A stretch of 64,000 nucleotides of DNA from contig JAPOZT010000037.1 of NCBI GenBank assembly GCA_026705925.1, forward strand, positions 117,173-181,172, written 5' to 3'. Each line of letters begins with the position of its first letter. Within the stretch, counting starts at the first letter, position 1. Below are positions 27,974 to 38,426 of this stretch, one piece after another. This DNA is from Gemmatimonadota bacterium. Lineage in GTDB: Bacteria; JAAXHH01. Below the pieces are notes generated by a model, which saw only the letters and a list, made by a program, of their open reading frames with translations, had not been told where the DNA came from and searched no databases. The position numbers and the translations under genes are program-made.

Positions 27974-30436
27974 CTACGGCGTGACTTCAGGCCGTCCCGA
28001 TCCGTACTGCGGGGTGTTCAGGGTGTTTCCGAAGAGACTGAGCCGGCCGGACAGGGCGGCCTCCAAGTCCAGTTCATACGCGTGGGCGACGGTCGTGACG
28101 ATGGGGCGGATCTGTTTCTCGATGTAGTGCCCGTAGTCAATGGGGGCGGTGATTCGGCTCTCCGGTTGCGGTCCGTCAAGGGTTATCACGTACCGGATGA
28201 CGCCCGTCGGATTGTCCATGAGCCGAGCCGCCTTGACGTGGGGAGGCACCGAACGGGTGTAGGATTCGACGGGCTTGCGCAGGTTCTTCCGGTAGACGAG
28301 CAACTCGTCCCGGCGACCGGTGCGGACCTCCTGGACCCAGTGGTAGATCTCTGCTTCGATCTCGGCACCGGGCACGTCGTGAAACACCCGGTCGAGCAGC
28401 ACGCCCTGCAGCCGGTGGGCCAGATCGGTCCAGTCCCGCCGTACGGCTTCCATGCCCACGATTTCCACGCGGTCGCCATCGGTCTCGCGTCGCAGCCCCG
28501 CGTAACCCTTTGCCCTGCCGCGCTCTACGTCGCCCCGCATGGAAGGCAGCAGGAACCGGTGGTAGCACTTTTCGAGTTCCAGTTCGAGGAAAGACGCCAC
28601 GCCGTACCGTTCCCGCACGTGGGCGGCCAAACGGGCATTGATCCGTTCGCAAACCTCCCGCCCCCTATCCGTGGCCTGGTCCGATTCCGGACTGTCCGCT
28701 GGGTCGAGATCAACGAACACCGAATCCGTATCCCCGTATAGCACTTTGTACCCGTCTTTCTCCAACTCATCCCGGCACCACTTCAGAATATAGTGTCCGA
28801 ATTCTGTGATCGCACCGGCCAGTTGAGGCGCGGCGAAGCGGCAGGAAGCGGAGGCCAGTACGCCGTAAAAGGAATTCATGACGATCTTGTAGGTAAAGGA
28901 GGCGAGTTCGTCCCCGGTGGTCCTGGCCTCCTCACGACGCATGAAAAACTGTTCCAGCATGGAAGGCAGTATGCCCGGAGTCCGTGAAAACCGCGCGCCG
29001 TTGGGTGCTTCAAGAAATCCCCCTTCCTGGCCCTCGATATGTGCCAGGGGATCGATGTTGAAGGTGCGGATGATGGACGGGTAGAGACTCTTGAAGTCGA
29101 AGACGAAGACGTTGCGGTAGAGTCCTGCTTTCGCGGGGATGATCAACCCTCCCGGCGCGCCGGCGCCCGGGGTGCGGTCCACGCCGGTCGTCGGCGCCAC
29201 CATGCCCCGTTGGTGAAGGGCATTGATGTAGATGTTATCGAAGGCGGCCACGCTGACCCACGCCCGTTCCAGCGGCAGGCCCGTCAGCAGGCCCCTGCGC
29301 AGGGTCAGGTTGATCAGTCCTTCCGCCTCCAGGATGTCGAGTACCAGCCTCGCGTCCTCGAGACAGTAGGCGCAGAAGGTCGCCCGGTCCTCGTGATAGA
29401 CCTCCGTGATCTTCTCCGCCCGGGAGCTCCCCTCATCGTCCTCCAGCAACTTGCCCCTTCCCAGTATGGCGTTGGCCACGGTGTCCAGCCGGTAGTCCTC
29501 GAACCGCTGCAGCGTGCCGCGAAGCAGGTGCAGGGCGTCCAGGATCTGCCGGCCGTGGATCACCATGGTGCTTCCGCCCCAGACCTCCCCGGACCGGTAC
29601 CAGGACGTGTCATCGGTCCGGCCGAGTTGAAACGGCACGTTCAGGTCCCGGAAGCGTCTCTGCAGGACCTGCAGGTCGAAGTCGACCAGGTTCCATCCCG
29701 TGATCAGGTCGGGATCCATTTCGAGTACGCGGGTCGACAGGGCGCGCAGCATCGACACCTCGTCGGGCCAGCAGACCAGGTGCGGTGGGTCCCCGTCGGC
29801 CGGTTCGCCGACCATGTGTATTTCTTCCGAGTCTATCCCGCCGTCCGGACCCGACAGCACCAGGCCCACGGCGTAGATGGTGGTCGCTTCGGGGTCCGTT
29901 TCGATATCCAGGGCCAGCACGCTGAAGGCGGGTTCCCAGTATTCCGGTTGAAGTTCGGGGTTGGCGTAGACCCGGTCGACCCGGCTGCCGGATGTCCAGG
30001 CGCCGCTGATCCTCACCCCGCCACGAAGGCCTCGTCCGATCAGGAACTGCCTGGCGAAGGGGATATCGCCTTCGTAAGTCCGCGGATGTTGGACCTCCAG
30101 GCTCTTGACCAGGTTGCGCTGTTCGCGCACACGCTCAAACTGGATGCCTGCCACGGGTTCGCCGTCCATCGTGGTGTACTCCGATGGGACCACCCGGGCG
30201 TAAATCCCGTCGGAACTGATCCGGGCGTCGAGCAAAGGTTGTTCCGAGACCCGGACGTAGAGTGTGGGTGAAACCCGGTCGTCCATGAACTGGAAGGTCT
30301 GGCCGTCCTGGAGTTTCCCGACCCCGCAGATCACGTCCCGGCCGTTCTCCGCCCGATGGAACACGTGGAGCAGGTATCCCACGTCATTCGACGCGGTTTC
30401 CCCGCCGGTGTTGTTATGCGGTTGCGCGTTGGACAT
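27974..30436 (-). CDS. polB: DNA polymerase II (family B)
   Basis: An 820-residue family-B polymerase with 3'-5' exonuclease, close in size to E. coli Pol II (783). Exo I is LALDIETD (Asp177, Glu179), Exo II lies in [14 protein letters not shown], and Exo III in [12 protein letters not shown]. Polymerase motif A is [10 protein letters not shown], motif B is [11 protein letters not shown] and motif C is [11 protein letters not shown]. All catalytic acids are present. Its ATG overlaps the end of uvrA by 23 bp, so the two are translated from one message. Pol II acts in repair and damage-induced synthesis, which fits the uvrA neighbour. Confidence 0.95.
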   Translation of the reverse strand: MSNAQPHNNTGGETASNDVGYLLHVFHRAENGRDVICGVGKLQDGQTFQFMDDRVSPTLYVRVSEQPLLDARISSDGIYARVVPSEYTTMDGEPVAGIQFERVREQRNLVKSLEVQHPRTYEGDIPFARQFLIGRGLRGGVRISGAWTSGSRVDRVYANPELQPEYWEPAFSVLALDIETDPEATTIYAVGLVLSGPDGGIDSEEIHMVGEPADGDPPHLVCWPDEVSMLRALSTRVLEMDPDLITGWNLVDFDLQVLQRRFRDLNVPFQLGRTDDTSWYRSGEVWGGSTMVIHGRQILDALHLLRGTLQRFEDYRLDTVANAILGRGKLLEDDEGSSRAEKITEVYHEDRATFCAYCLEDARLVLDILEAEGLINLTLRRGLLTGLPLERAWVSVAAFDNIYINALHQRGMVAPTTGVDRTPGAGAPGGLIIPAKAGLYRNVFVFDFKSLYPSIIRTFNIDPLAHIEGQEGGFLEAPNGARFSRTPGILPSMLEQFFMRREEARTTGDELASFTYKIVMNSFYGVLASASCRFAAPQLAGAITEFGHYILKWCRDELEKDGYKVLYGDTDSVFVDLDPADSPESDQATDRGREVCERINARLAAHVRERYGVASFLELELEKCYHRFLLPSMRGDVERGRAKGYAGLRRETDGDRVEIVGMEAVRRDWTDLAHRLQGVLLDRVFHDVPGAEIEAEIYHWVQEVRTGRRDELLVYRKNLRKPVESYTRSVPPHVKAARLMDNPTGVIRYVITLDGPQPESRITAPIDYGHYIEKQIRPIVTTVAHAYELDLEAALSGRLSLFGNTLNTPQYGSGRPEVTP

Positions 30437-33398
30437 GGCTCAAGTGGTCCCGGAGAAACCGGCCGGTGTAGGAGGCGTCGATGCCTGCCACCTCCTCGGG
30501 CGTGCCGGTGGCGATGACTTTGCCGCCGCTGTGTCCGCCTTCGGGCCCCAGGTCGATGATGTGGTCGGCCGTCTTGATCACGTCGAGATGGTGCTCGATC
30601 ACCACGACGCTGTGACCGGCTTCGATGAGCCGGTTCAGGCTGGACAGCAGGTGGACGATGTCGGCCAGGTGAAGCCCGGTGGTGGGCTCGTCCAGGATGT
30701 ACAGGATATGGCTGCCCCGGCGCAGCTTCCCCAGTTCGCTCGCCAGCTTGATGCGCTGGGCCTCGCCCCCGGAGAGGGTGGTGGCGGACTGGCCCAGCGT
30801 GAGGTAACCCAGGCCCAGCTGGTCCAGCGTCCCGATTTTCTTCGCGATGGAGGGCTTTTCTTCGAAGAAGGTGACCCCTTCCTCGACGGACATGTTCAAC
30901 ACGTCGGCGATGGTCTTGCCCCGGTAGGTCACTTCCAGCGTTTCCGGATTGTACCTGGCCCCCTTGCAGGCCTCGCAGGGCACCTCCACGTCCGGCATGA
31001 AATAAAGCTGGGTGGTGATCGTGCCCTCCCCGTTGCATTCGGCGCAGCGTCCCTCGGCCACGTTGAAACTGAACCGGCCGGGCCGGTATCCGCGCGATAC
31101 CGCCTCGTCCGTTTTCGAAAATAGCGTCCTGATCTGGTCGTAGAACCCGATGTAGGTGGCCGGGTTCGAACGGGCGTTCCGGCCGATGGGCGACTGGTCT
31201 ATGTTGATGACATGCTTGATGTGCTCGACGCCTTCGAGCCGGTCGTGGTCTCCCGCGAGTACCCGGCTGTCGTACAGCTGGTTGTACAGTTTTTTGAACA
31301 GCACTTCGTTGATCAGCGTACTTTTCCCGGATCCGGATGCACCGGTCACGCAGACGAACTGTCCCAGGGGAATCTCGACGTCTATATCGTTGAGGTTGTT
31401 CTCCCGCGCACCCAGGATGCGCAGCGATTTTCCGGTAGGCCCGCGCCGCATCTGCGGAGTCTCGATGGTCCGTGCGCCCGAGAGATACTGGCCGGTCGGC
31501 GATGCGGCGCAGTGCAGAATATCGTCGAGATCGCCCTGCACCACCACCTCACCACCGTGCACGCCCGGTCCCGGTCCCATTTCCACGATGTGGTCGGCCG
31601 CCCGGATGGTCTCCTCGTCGTGCTCCACCACGATGACCGTATTGCCAAGATCGCGCAGTTGCCTGAGCGTGCGGATCATCTTCACGTTGTCGCGGGGATG
31701 CAGCCCGATACTCGGTTCGTCCAGCACGTACAGCATGCCCATCAGGCCCGAGCCGATCTGCGTGGAGAGCCGGATGCGCTGCGCTTCACCGCCCGAAAGG
31801 GTGCCGGCGCGGCGGTTGAAGTTGAGGTAGTCCAGGCCGATACCCAGCAGCAGGTCGAGCCGGCCGGTTATCTCCCGGATCACCTGCCGGCCGGCCAGTT
31901 CCTGTCGTCCCGAAGGTTCGATGGCATCCAGTTCGGCGCGAAGCTCGTCGAAGTTGATCTCCCCGAAATCGTGGACCGTGCGGCCGTTGATCCGGAACAG
32001 GTGGCGCGTTTCCTTGAGCCGGGAACCCTTGCAGTCGGGACACACCCGCTCCACCATGACCTTTTCGAGCCAGGCCTCCATGCCCGAACTGGCCACCTGC
32101 TTCTGCCGGTACCGCTTGTAGTTCCGCTCGATGCCCTTGCCGATCCCGCCGAAACCCCAGGGCTTTCCAAGCAGCTTGTGATCGGGTTCCTTCGCATCCG
32201 GAGGCGCCAGCAAGGGGAACTTGTCCGGCGTGCCGTCGAACAGCACGTCCTGGATAGGAGGAGGCAACGCATCGAAGGGCGTGTCGAGGCTGAATCCCTT
32301 GTGTACCGAGAGGCTGTACATGACCCGCCCGGACCAGGTATCCGGCTTGTAGTTGAAGGCGTCCTTGACGAAACAGCCGTCCCGGATGCTCAGCGATTTG
32401 TCTGGTACCAGCAGGTCCCGGTGCACGACCATGTAGGTACCGAGTCCGAGACAGGTCCGGCACGCGCTGGTCGGATTGTTGAACTGGAAATAGTCCGGAG
32501 CCAGGTCGCCCACCGCGAGATGATGTTCCGGGCAGCCGAAGGACGCGTAGAACCGTTCGGCGGCGGATTTCCTGCCGCATGACGCCACGTGGATCCTGAG
32601 GAACTGGTCCCCGGCAATCAGGGCGTCCTGTATCCCCTTGACCAGCTGTTTCTCTACGCCGGGCTTCAGGACGAATCGGTCGACGATCACTTCCATGCGC
32701 AGGTCACCGGATTCATCGACATCGACCTCGCCGCTGATATCCACGGTCGCATCGTTGATCACCATGCGGCGGTACCCCTTCTTCCGGATTTCCGCGAAGA
32801 GAAAGTCGAGGTCCTCACCATAGATACGGGATACCGGCGCGCGCAGTTCCACTTCGGTGCCTTCGGGCAGTGACAGCAGTTCATCGAGAATCTGCACGCC
32901 GGTCTTGATCGGAAGGTCGTGGCCGCAATAGGGACAGCGGGCGTTGCTGATCGTGGCGAACAGCAGGTTCAGGTAACTGCTGACATCGGTCATGGTGCCC
33001 ACGGTGGAGCGTGGGTTGCGTGCGACGGTCTTCTGCTCGATGGAAATGACGGGAGAAAGGCCGAAGAGATAATCCACGTCCGGCTTGCCCACCTGCTGGA
33101 TGAACCGGCGGGCATAGGAGGACAGCGACTCCATGTAACGCCGCTGGCCTTCCGCGTAGATGGTATCGAAGGCCAGGGACGATTTCCCCGATCCGGAAAG
33201 CCCCGTTACCACGATCAACCGGTTGCGCGGCAGTTCTACGGTGATGTCCCGGAGGTTATGCTCCCGTGCGCCCTGAACCAGGATCGTTGTGCGGGGTCCA
33301 GTCCCTTCGCCGCTTTCGATGGCGTGCGGACCGGAAGAAGCGGCACCCGTTGTGCGAGGACCGGCGGATGTACGCCGCCGGACCGGGATTTCAGACAT
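30414..33398 (-). CDS. uvrA: Excinuclease ABC subunit A
   Basis: A 994-residue UvrA, the damage-sensing ABC ATPase of nucleotide excision repair. Walker A of the first half is GLSGSGKSS (about 66-74), and the second ATPase half carries GASGSGKST. Signature motifs [11 protein letters not shown] and [12 protein letters not shown] are present, as are Zn-binding Cys pairs (CPYCGH, CPDCKG, CAECNG, CEACKG). About 38 extra Ser/Gly/Thr/Arg residues precede the usual start. I chose the second of two close ATGs (33398), as GGAG is 7 nt upstream. Overlaps polB by 23 bp. Confidence 0.96.
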   Translation of the reverse strand: MSEIPVRRRTSAGPRTTGAASSGPHAIESGEGTGPRTTILVQGAREHNLRDITVELPRNRLIVVTGLSGSGKSSLAFDTIYAEGQRRYMESLSSYARRFIQQVGKPDVDYLFGLSPVISIEQKTVARNPRSTVGTMTDVSSYLNLLFATISNARCPYCGHDLPIKTGVQILDELLSLPEGTEVELRAPVSRIYGEDLDFLFAEIRKKGYRRMVINDATVDISGEVDVDESGDLRMEVIVDRFVLKPGVEKQLVKGIQDALIAGDQFLRIHVASCGRKSAAERFYASFGCPEHHLAVGDLAPDYFQFNNPTSACRTCLGLGTYMVVHRDLLVPDKSLSIRDGCFVKDAFNYKPDTWSGRVMYSLSVHKGFSLDTPFDALPPPIQDVLFDGTPDKFPLLAPPDAKEPDHKLLGKPWGFGGIGKGIERNYKRYRQKQVASSGMEAWLEKVMVERVCPDCKGSRLKETRHLFRINGRTVHDFGEINFDELRAELDAIEPSGRQELAGRQVIREITGRLDLLLGIGLDYLNFNRRAGTLSGGEAQRIRLSTQIGSGLMGMLYVLDEPSIGLHPRDNVKMIRTLRQLRDLGNTVIVVEHDEETIRAADHIVEMGPGPGVHGGEVVVQGDLDDILHCAASPTGQYLSGARTIETPQMRRGPTGKSLRILGARENNLNDIDVEIPLGQFVCVTGASGSGKSTLINEVLFKKLYNQLYDSRVLAGDHDRLEGVEHIKHVINIDQSPIGRNARSNPATYIGFYDQIRTLFSKTDEAVSRGYRPGRFSFNVAEGRCAECNGEGTITTQLYFMPDVEVPCEACKGARYNPETLEVTYRGKTIADVLNMSVEEGVTFFEEKPSIAKKIGTLDQLGLGYLTLGQSATTLSGGEAQRIKLASELGKLRRGSHILYILDEPTTGLHLADIVHLLSSLNRLIEAGHSVVVIEHHLDVIKTADHIIDLGPEGGHSGGKVIATGTPEEVAGIDASYTGRFLRDHLSHVQRATA

Positions 33399-33449
33399 GC
33401 CCATGCTCCAGAATTACCATGCGACTGTTCACCCAGGTCTGCGCATGAA

Positions 33450-34448
33450 TCACCCACGGTAGTAGTAGAACCCGAGTTCCTCGTACTCCACGTTGCTCTT
33501 CAAAGTAAGCCGCAGCGGACTGGATACCCGGGAAATGACGTCCTTGTCCGCGAGCCATTCACACACGGTGGTAACGCCCCTGAGATTCATCTGGTTGTCA
33601 AACCAGGTTTCGATTTCCGTAACCGACCTGGCCGATCCTTCTTCTGCGAGGTAGTCGAGAATGGGTTGGAACAGGTCCGATTGGCGTTCCTCTAGATAGG
33701 TGTCGATCAGCCCGAGCGCTTCACCCACCACCGCCTCGGTCTTCGGCTGGTCGATCAGGTCCGAATACACCGTCTTGAAAAACCCCGGATTGAGTTCCAT
33801 TGCCTGCTGGATGACTTCGCGACCGGCCAGTTGGCCGTGCATGAAAACCTCGATCTTCGCGAGACTGCTCACGCACAACATGATATAGAGAAACGCATAG
33901 TGCAGATCGTGCCGGACGTGAAACCATTTCTCCGCCTTGTACAGGGTGGGTATCACGTGCGATGCCGCGTGCATGAGCTGGACCTGCCGGTCTCTCGCAT
34001 GCAACGCCTGAATGCCGTCGTACAGTTCGCGGATCGTCTCGTCGTGGGTGAAGAGCAGGCGGCTGCGGGCCAGGGCGGAGTGCATGAACGAGCTTTGCAG
34101 TCCGCCTTCGACCATCTTCCTGAATGCGGAGCGTGGCTGCATGAACACGTGGATGTATACGTCGTTCTCCAGGAGCGCGGCGCCTTCGGAAACCTCGTCG
34201 TCATCCCTGTTTCCCCGACGAAACAGGTCCTTGTCGTCCCGGGTGACGACGATCAGGTCGATATCGGATTTCTCCCATACCCGGTCGGCGGAGAGACTGC
34301 CGAAGAGAATCGCCGCCAGAACGTGCCGATCTTCACGCGCTTTGCTTACGAAAGACGCGAGGGCCGACTCGAATTTACGCTCAATGGTCGAGGGCGTGGT
34401 TTCCATCGGGGGATCCCCGGAAAAGGCATCCAAAAGGATAAAGCGCAT
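33450..34448 (-). CDS. Nucleotidyltransferase-domain protein
   Basis: A 332-residue protein whose N-terminal half has the Pol-beta-type nucleotidyltransferase signature FGSLSADRVWEKSDIDLIVV (Gly-Ser and Asp-x-Asp metal ligands). The middle is helical, like the substrate-binding half of aminoglycoside or toxin-type nucleotidyltransferases, and the C-terminus looks like a winged helix. The start could be 34448 or the ATG at 34406; neither has a good ribosome site. It precedes uvrA by 51 nt on the same strand. Target unknown. Confidence 0.75.
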   Translation of the reverse strand: MRFILLDAFSGDPPMETTPSTIERKFESALASFVSKAREDRHVLAAILFGSLSADRVWEKSDIDLIVVTRDDKDLFRRGNRDDDEVSEGAALLENDVYIHVFMQPRSAFRKMVEGGLQSSFMHSALARSRLLFTHDETIRELYDGIQALHARDRQVQLMHAASHVIPTLYKAEKWFHVRHDLHYAFLYIMLCVSSLAKIEVFMHGQLAGREVIQQAMELNPGFFKTVYSDLIDQPKTEAVVGEALGLIDTYLEERQSDLFQPILDYLAEEGSARSVTEIETWFDNQMNLRGVTTVCEWLADKDVISRVSSPLRLTLKSNVEYEELGFYYYRG

Positions 34449-34689
34449 TCCGCAAAACCGCGACCGGTCAGTGGATGCGCCCGTTTCTATATAACGCGCG
34501 CATGTGGCGGCGTCAACGCAGAATTACGGGTGGACAGGCGATGAAACCCCTTGATTGGAACGCCCGATCGCGGCTACTTTGCACCAGGTCCAGAATCCCA
34601 ATCGCGCAGGAATCTCCAGGTCCCACATTCCGACGTTGCGAGAATCTCCAGTCACGTACGGCCAGATTTCATGGCCCGAGGATGGTGCA

Positions 34690-36258
34690 ATGCCGGCATC
34701 ACCAACAACCAGCGATTCGTCCCGGATCCAGGCCCTGCTGGCCCACCGGGGCGGGCTTGCAGCCGTGTTGAGGCCCGATCCGACCCTCTTTGAGCGCGTC
34801 GGCGGCCGATCCGTGGTCGCGGGCATCATCGACGGCCTGTATGATCGCATCGAAAAGGACGCCGAACTACGGCCCATGTTCACCCGTACGCTGGCTCCCG
34901 AACGCATGAAGCAGAAGGCGTTCATTGAGGAGTGGATGGGCGGCACACCGGGTTACACGCGGCACCACGCCTACGGCGGCCTGAAAAACCGGCACGGTCA
35001 CATACACATCACCCGGGCATCCGCCGACCGGTGGCTGTCGCACATGGCCGCGTCGCTGCGGGACCACATCGGTGACGAACCGCTCGTGGCCGAAGTGCTG
35101 CACGTGCTCCGGCCTCTTGCCCACGGCCTCGTCAACGAGCGGAAACCCGCCGGGCACGGGTGGGAGATGAGATGTCACCGGGAGAAGCGATGGCGAGCAC
35201 CCGCGAACATGGCGGCCAGGGGCCAGTTGGAGAGCCTTGAGCGATTCCTGGATGAGGACGATTCAGTGCTGGACGACCCCCGTCACAGCGCAATCCTGCT
35301 TGGAGAAGCGGCGTTGAGGGGACACACGCAGGTCGCGGCCCTGCTGCTCGACCGGGGGGTGGACGTAAACATACCGTCGGCCCATTCGAGCGACATCATG
35401 ATGACCGCCCACTGTGCCGCGCGAAGCAAGAAGAAAGAGGAAACGGCCGCGTTTCTGCTGGAGCGGGGTGCGGTGTATGATGTCTTCAGCGCTTGTTTTC
35501 TCGGTGACCTGGACCGGGTAGGCGAACTGCTGGATACAGCGCCCGGCCTGGTCGATGCCCACGACCCCGCCTGCGACCTGCTGCCCGTTACCCCGTTGCA
35601 TCACGCGGTGCAGGCCGGACATGAAGAGGTCGCGAGGACCCTGTTCGACAGGGGCGCCAACGTCGGCGTAAACAGCACGGCCCTGGTCAGTTATGCCGCT
35701 GGCCGGGGGCGGTCCGATCTGCTTCGGATGGTGCTGGAGCAGGGCGCGGATGCCACCCGGATCGGCTGCGGCAGATGGGTACTCGACGAAGAAGAGTCGG
35801 CCCTGCTTATCGCCCGCGGCGCCGACGTCAACTACCCGGAAGGAGACTGGATCTGGACGGCCTGTACGGGGAACAACAGCCAGCGGGACGATCCCCGGTA
35901 CGTGCAGGCCCTGCTGGACAAAGGGGCCCGGATCGACACGGTACTGCGCGGCGCCGGCGCACTGCACTTTGCCGCCAAGGCCGGATTCACCGGGGTGATG
36001 GAGGTGCTGCTGGACAACGGCGCTCCGGTCGACGGGCGAAGTGAAAAGGGCGAGACCCCACTCTTCTATGCACTGAAGGCGGGTCCCCGGGCGGACGTGG
36101 TGAAGTCGGCGGCCCTGCTGTTAGCCCGCGGAGCGGACCCGACCCTTGAAGACAGACTGGGCAAGTCCCCCCTGAGGATCGCCCGCCGGATGAAGCGTCC
36201 CGACAAGGATCGCATCGTCTCGATGTTCGAAGCCGCCAGTCCTACCGTGCCGGCGTGA
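34690..36258 (+). CDS. Group-II truncated haemoglobin fused to ankyrin repeats
   Basis: A 522-residue fusion. Residues about 32-155 are a truncated haemoglobin of group II: FERVGGRSVVAGIIDGLYDRI (Tyr51 at the B10 position), FIEEWMGGTPGYTRHHAYGG, then LKNRHGHIHITRASADRWL, in which His102 fits the proximal haem ligand and Trp115 the conserved G8 Trp. Residues about 172-515 are ten or so ankyrin repeats (for example VAALLLDRGVDVNI, VARTLFDRGANVGV). The ATG at 34690 has GAGGA 7 nt upstream. No stop or frameshift lies between the parts. Haem sensing of O2 or NO coupled to protein binding is inferred. The end overlaps a convergent ankyrin gene by 17 bp. Confidence 0.92.
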   Translation: MPASPTTSDSSRIQALLAHRGGLAAVLRPDPTLFERVGGRSVVAGIIDGLYDRIEKDAELRPMFTRTLAPERMKQKAFIEEWMGGTPGYTRHHAYGGLKNRHGHIHITRASADRWLSHMAASLRDHIGDEPLVAEVLHVLRPLAHGLVNERKPAGHGWEMRCHREKRWRAPANMAARGQLESLERFLDEDDSVLDDPRHSAILLGEAALRGHTQVAALLLDRGVDVNIPSAHSSDIMMTAHCAARSKKKEETAAFLLERGAVYDVFSACFLGDLDRVGELLDTAPGLVDAHDPACDLLPVTPLHHAVQAGHEEVARTLFDRGANVGVNSTALVSYAAGRGRSDLLRMVLEQGADATRIGCGRWVLDEEESALLIARGADVNYPEGDWIWTACTGNNSQRDDPRYVQALLDKGARIDTVLRGAGALHFAAKAGFTGVMEVLLDNGAPVDGRSEKGETPLFYALKAGPRADVVKSAALLLARGADPTLEDRLGKSPLRIARRMKRPDKDRIVSMFEAASPTVPA

Positions 36259-37447
36259 TATCCTTCAAATACGAGACCAGGGCCTCGCGCTCCGGCGTCG
36301 AGCCGTGGATTTCAATCCCCACTTCCGCCCATACGAGCGGCGTCGTGCCGTGTTCATCATCAATCGCACCCGGATCGGCGCCGGCATCGACGAGTATCTT
36401 CGCGATCCCTGGATATCCGCACAGATGCAGGGGCGTCTGCCCGGAGTCCGCCCGGGCGTTCACATCCGCGCCCAGGCCCAGCAGTGCGCTGACCGTTTCC
36501 TGCCGTCCGTGCTGTACCGCGGCGTGCAGGGGCGTCCCCACCACGGCGTGCACCCCGATCTTCCCTTCGTAGGCCACCGTGTCTGCATCGGTCCGGCAAA
36601 GCCGGCCGAGTTGGTCGGTCTTTCCCAGGGCGGCGAGCTGGCAGGGATCCGCCGGCGCACCCCGGTCGATCAGGAACTCCGCCAGCCGGCGACAATGTAC
36701 GCCGCGGGACAGCGCCGAACCGAGCGGCGAGTTGCCGTCGCCGTCGGTCGTATCCAGCCGCGCTCCGTGGTCCAGCAGGATCCCGGCCGTTTCCGCGGAC
36801 ACCGCCACGTGGAGAGGCGGCTCTCCCCCCAATGCCGGACGGGATGCCGCGCCGGGATCTTCCGCCAGCATCGCCCGGACGGCGGTGACATCATCCAGCA
36901 GACACGCGGCATGCAGGTCCACGTTCGCGCCGAATGACCGCAACGTATCGGCTGCATCCCTGTGTCCCCAGTGGGCCGAGAGATGAAGGGCGGTCCACCC
37001 TCCATAGGAATCAGTACCGTGGTTCGGGTCCGCACCACTGCGCAACAGGATTTCGATGACCTTCGTGTCCCCCCGTTCCGCCGCCAGTTGAATCGGCACA
37101 GGACGGCCTCCCCAGCGCGGGTGGTTCACGGCATCGTTGACTATATTCTTATCCAGTTCCAGGACGGCTTCGACGGACGCCGCGTCACCACTCCAGATGG
37201 CAGCACGCAACCGGCGCCGGCACACTTCCCGGCGAAGGACAGGCCAACTCGAAAACCCGTATTCCCGGGCCAGAACCAGTTGAGCGTCGGCGAGTTTCAC
37301 CGCAGTGGGATCAATCGTGCGAGGATGCGCGGCGAACGACTGGGCCGCCTTGGTATCACCCGAGCGATATGCTTTGAGGAGTTCCCGCGCCTGGGTTTTG
37401 AGCTGATCCAGGTCGGGATGCTGAGGAAGCGTGCGAGGGTCTTTCAT
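36242..37447 (-). CDS. Ankyrin-repeat protein with N-terminal SWP module
   Basis: A 401-residue cytosolic protein. Residues 5-75 form a helical module (LPQHPDLDQLKTQARELLKA, then KLADAQLVLAREYGFSSWPVLRREV) that also starts three other ankyrin proteins here (53663, 54937, 58743). Residues 80-395 are about nine ankyrin repeats, such as VIEILLRSGADPNHG and KILVDAGADPGAIDDEHGTT. Start ATG with AAAGGA 9 nt upstream. No export signal. Its 3' end overlaps the globin/ankyrin gene. Confidence 0.9.
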   Translation of the reverse strand: MKDPRTLPQHPDLDQLKTQARELLKAYRSGDTKAAQSFAAHPRTIDPTAVKLADAQLVLAREYGFSSWPVLRREVCRRRLRAAIWSGDAASVEAVLELDKNIVNDAVNHPRWGGRPVPIQLAAERGDTKVIEILLRSGADPNHGTDSYGGWTALHLSAHWGHRDAADTLRSFGANVDLHAACLLDDVTAVRAMLAEDPGAASRPALGGEPPLHVAVSAETAGILLDHGARLDTTDGDGNSPLGSALSRGVHCRRLAEFLIDRGAPADPCQLAALGKTDQLGRLCRTDADTVAYEGKIGVHAVVGTPLHAAVQHGRQETVSALLGLGADVNARADSGQTPLHLCGYPGIAKILVDAGADPGAIDDEHGTTPLVWAEVGIEIHGSTPEREALVSYLKDITPAR

Positions 37448-37635
37448 CGGCGAATTCCTTTCCATGGCACTCCGATTCCGCATTTTCGGAGAAGAAAGAG
37501 ATTCGCGTATTCTTAAGTTACGAAATGGATCGGGTAGGCTCGGCCTTTTCCGCGGAATGGATACGCCCCGGTGCGCAACGGACATCAAACTAACGCCTGG
37601 TCCGTTTCGCGTCAAGCCCATCATCCAAATTCCAT

Positions 37636-38331
37636 CTAAGCAGCGTTTTTCTCAAGGATCCGGGACAACAACCCGTATCTTCGAACGCCAAACGGGGTGT
37701 TTCGCCTAATGGTATTCACGCGGCGTTCGCATTCTGGAAAGGCGTACGACACAGCGCGCCGGGCATTCGGCGTGTCTACCTCGGACAGGGCAAGCAAAGT
37801 GTAGTAGAAGGGGAACCGGCGCCACGTCCCCGCCCCGTCTTCGTGGCTCGCCAATACGCCGATTCCTTCGTCCAGGTGACGGGCGTAGTCACCAAGACCG
37901 CCAATGGCCATGTGCCGCCAGAGCGAGACGGTGCTCGGACCGCAGCAGAACGTACCCCGCGGTTTGCCCTTCGCGTGCGCCGCCTCGAAACACCCGAGCA
38001 GTTCGGACGTTGCCGCCTCGAGTTCGGGAAGCCGGTCGCGCCCGACACGGCGGTTCAGCAGGATGATCGCCCGGCAGGTTTCTTCGGCCTGGATATGCCG
38101 CAGTGACGCCGATTGAAGCCGTTCACCCGTGAAGGTATAGGTTTTGGATCGCCTGTCCTGTTCCGTCAGGCCGAACGTCCCGGCATAGGCGGAATCCGAG
38201 CCGAAACGACCGGCCAGCCAGTCCAGTGTGCGTTCCGCTTCGGTCCGGTCGAATGAATCGCCGAGGAAGTGCCGTTCGTTGATACGGTCCAGCGTTATGG
38301 AGAGACTGTTTGGATGGGGAATGCTGCCCAT
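37636..38331 (-). CDS. Unrecognised helical protein, 231 residues
   Basis: I do not recognise this protein. It is mainly helical, with ERTLDWLAGRFGS, EETCRAIILLNRRVG and GTFCCGPSTVSLWRHMAIGG, a pattern like the alpha/alpha toroids of prenyltransferase or terpene-cyclase-like repeats. There is no signal peptide from the ATG chosen (38331), though in-frame starts at 38376 and 38415 would add a hydrophobic stretch; none has a clear ribosome site. It is divergent from the sialidase-like gene at 38427. Confidence 0.6.
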   Translation of the reverse strand: MGSIPHPNSLSITLDRINERHFLGDSFDRTEAERTLDWLAGRFGSDSAYAGTFGLTEQDRRSKTYTFTGERLQSASLRHIQAEETCRAIILLNRRVGRDRLPELEAATSELLGCFEAAHAKGKPRGTFCCGPSTVSLWRHMAIGGLGDYARHLDEGIGVLASHEDGAGTWRRFPFYYTLLALSEVDTPNARRAVSYAFPECERRVNTIRRNTPFGVRRYGLLSRILEKNAA

Positions 38332-38426
38332 GGACAATATTATATTGACAATAAAGGCCTTACGCCAGAAAATCATCCTCGTTTCGTAAGCATTCCCGCA
38401 GGCTTCACGCACCATCGAGGTTAACC

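Noticed and set aside
29039-30271. Long plus-strand open frames opposite polB and uvrA (also 31212-32582)
   Set aside because: The minus strand encodes complete polB and uvrA with all catalytic motifs; the opposite frames are GC-driven shadows.
34449-34689. Short repeated segments (GAATCTCCAG twice) in the gap before the globin/ankyrin gene
   Set aside because: Only two 10-bp matches with irregular spacing; no clear structure, promoter or frame.
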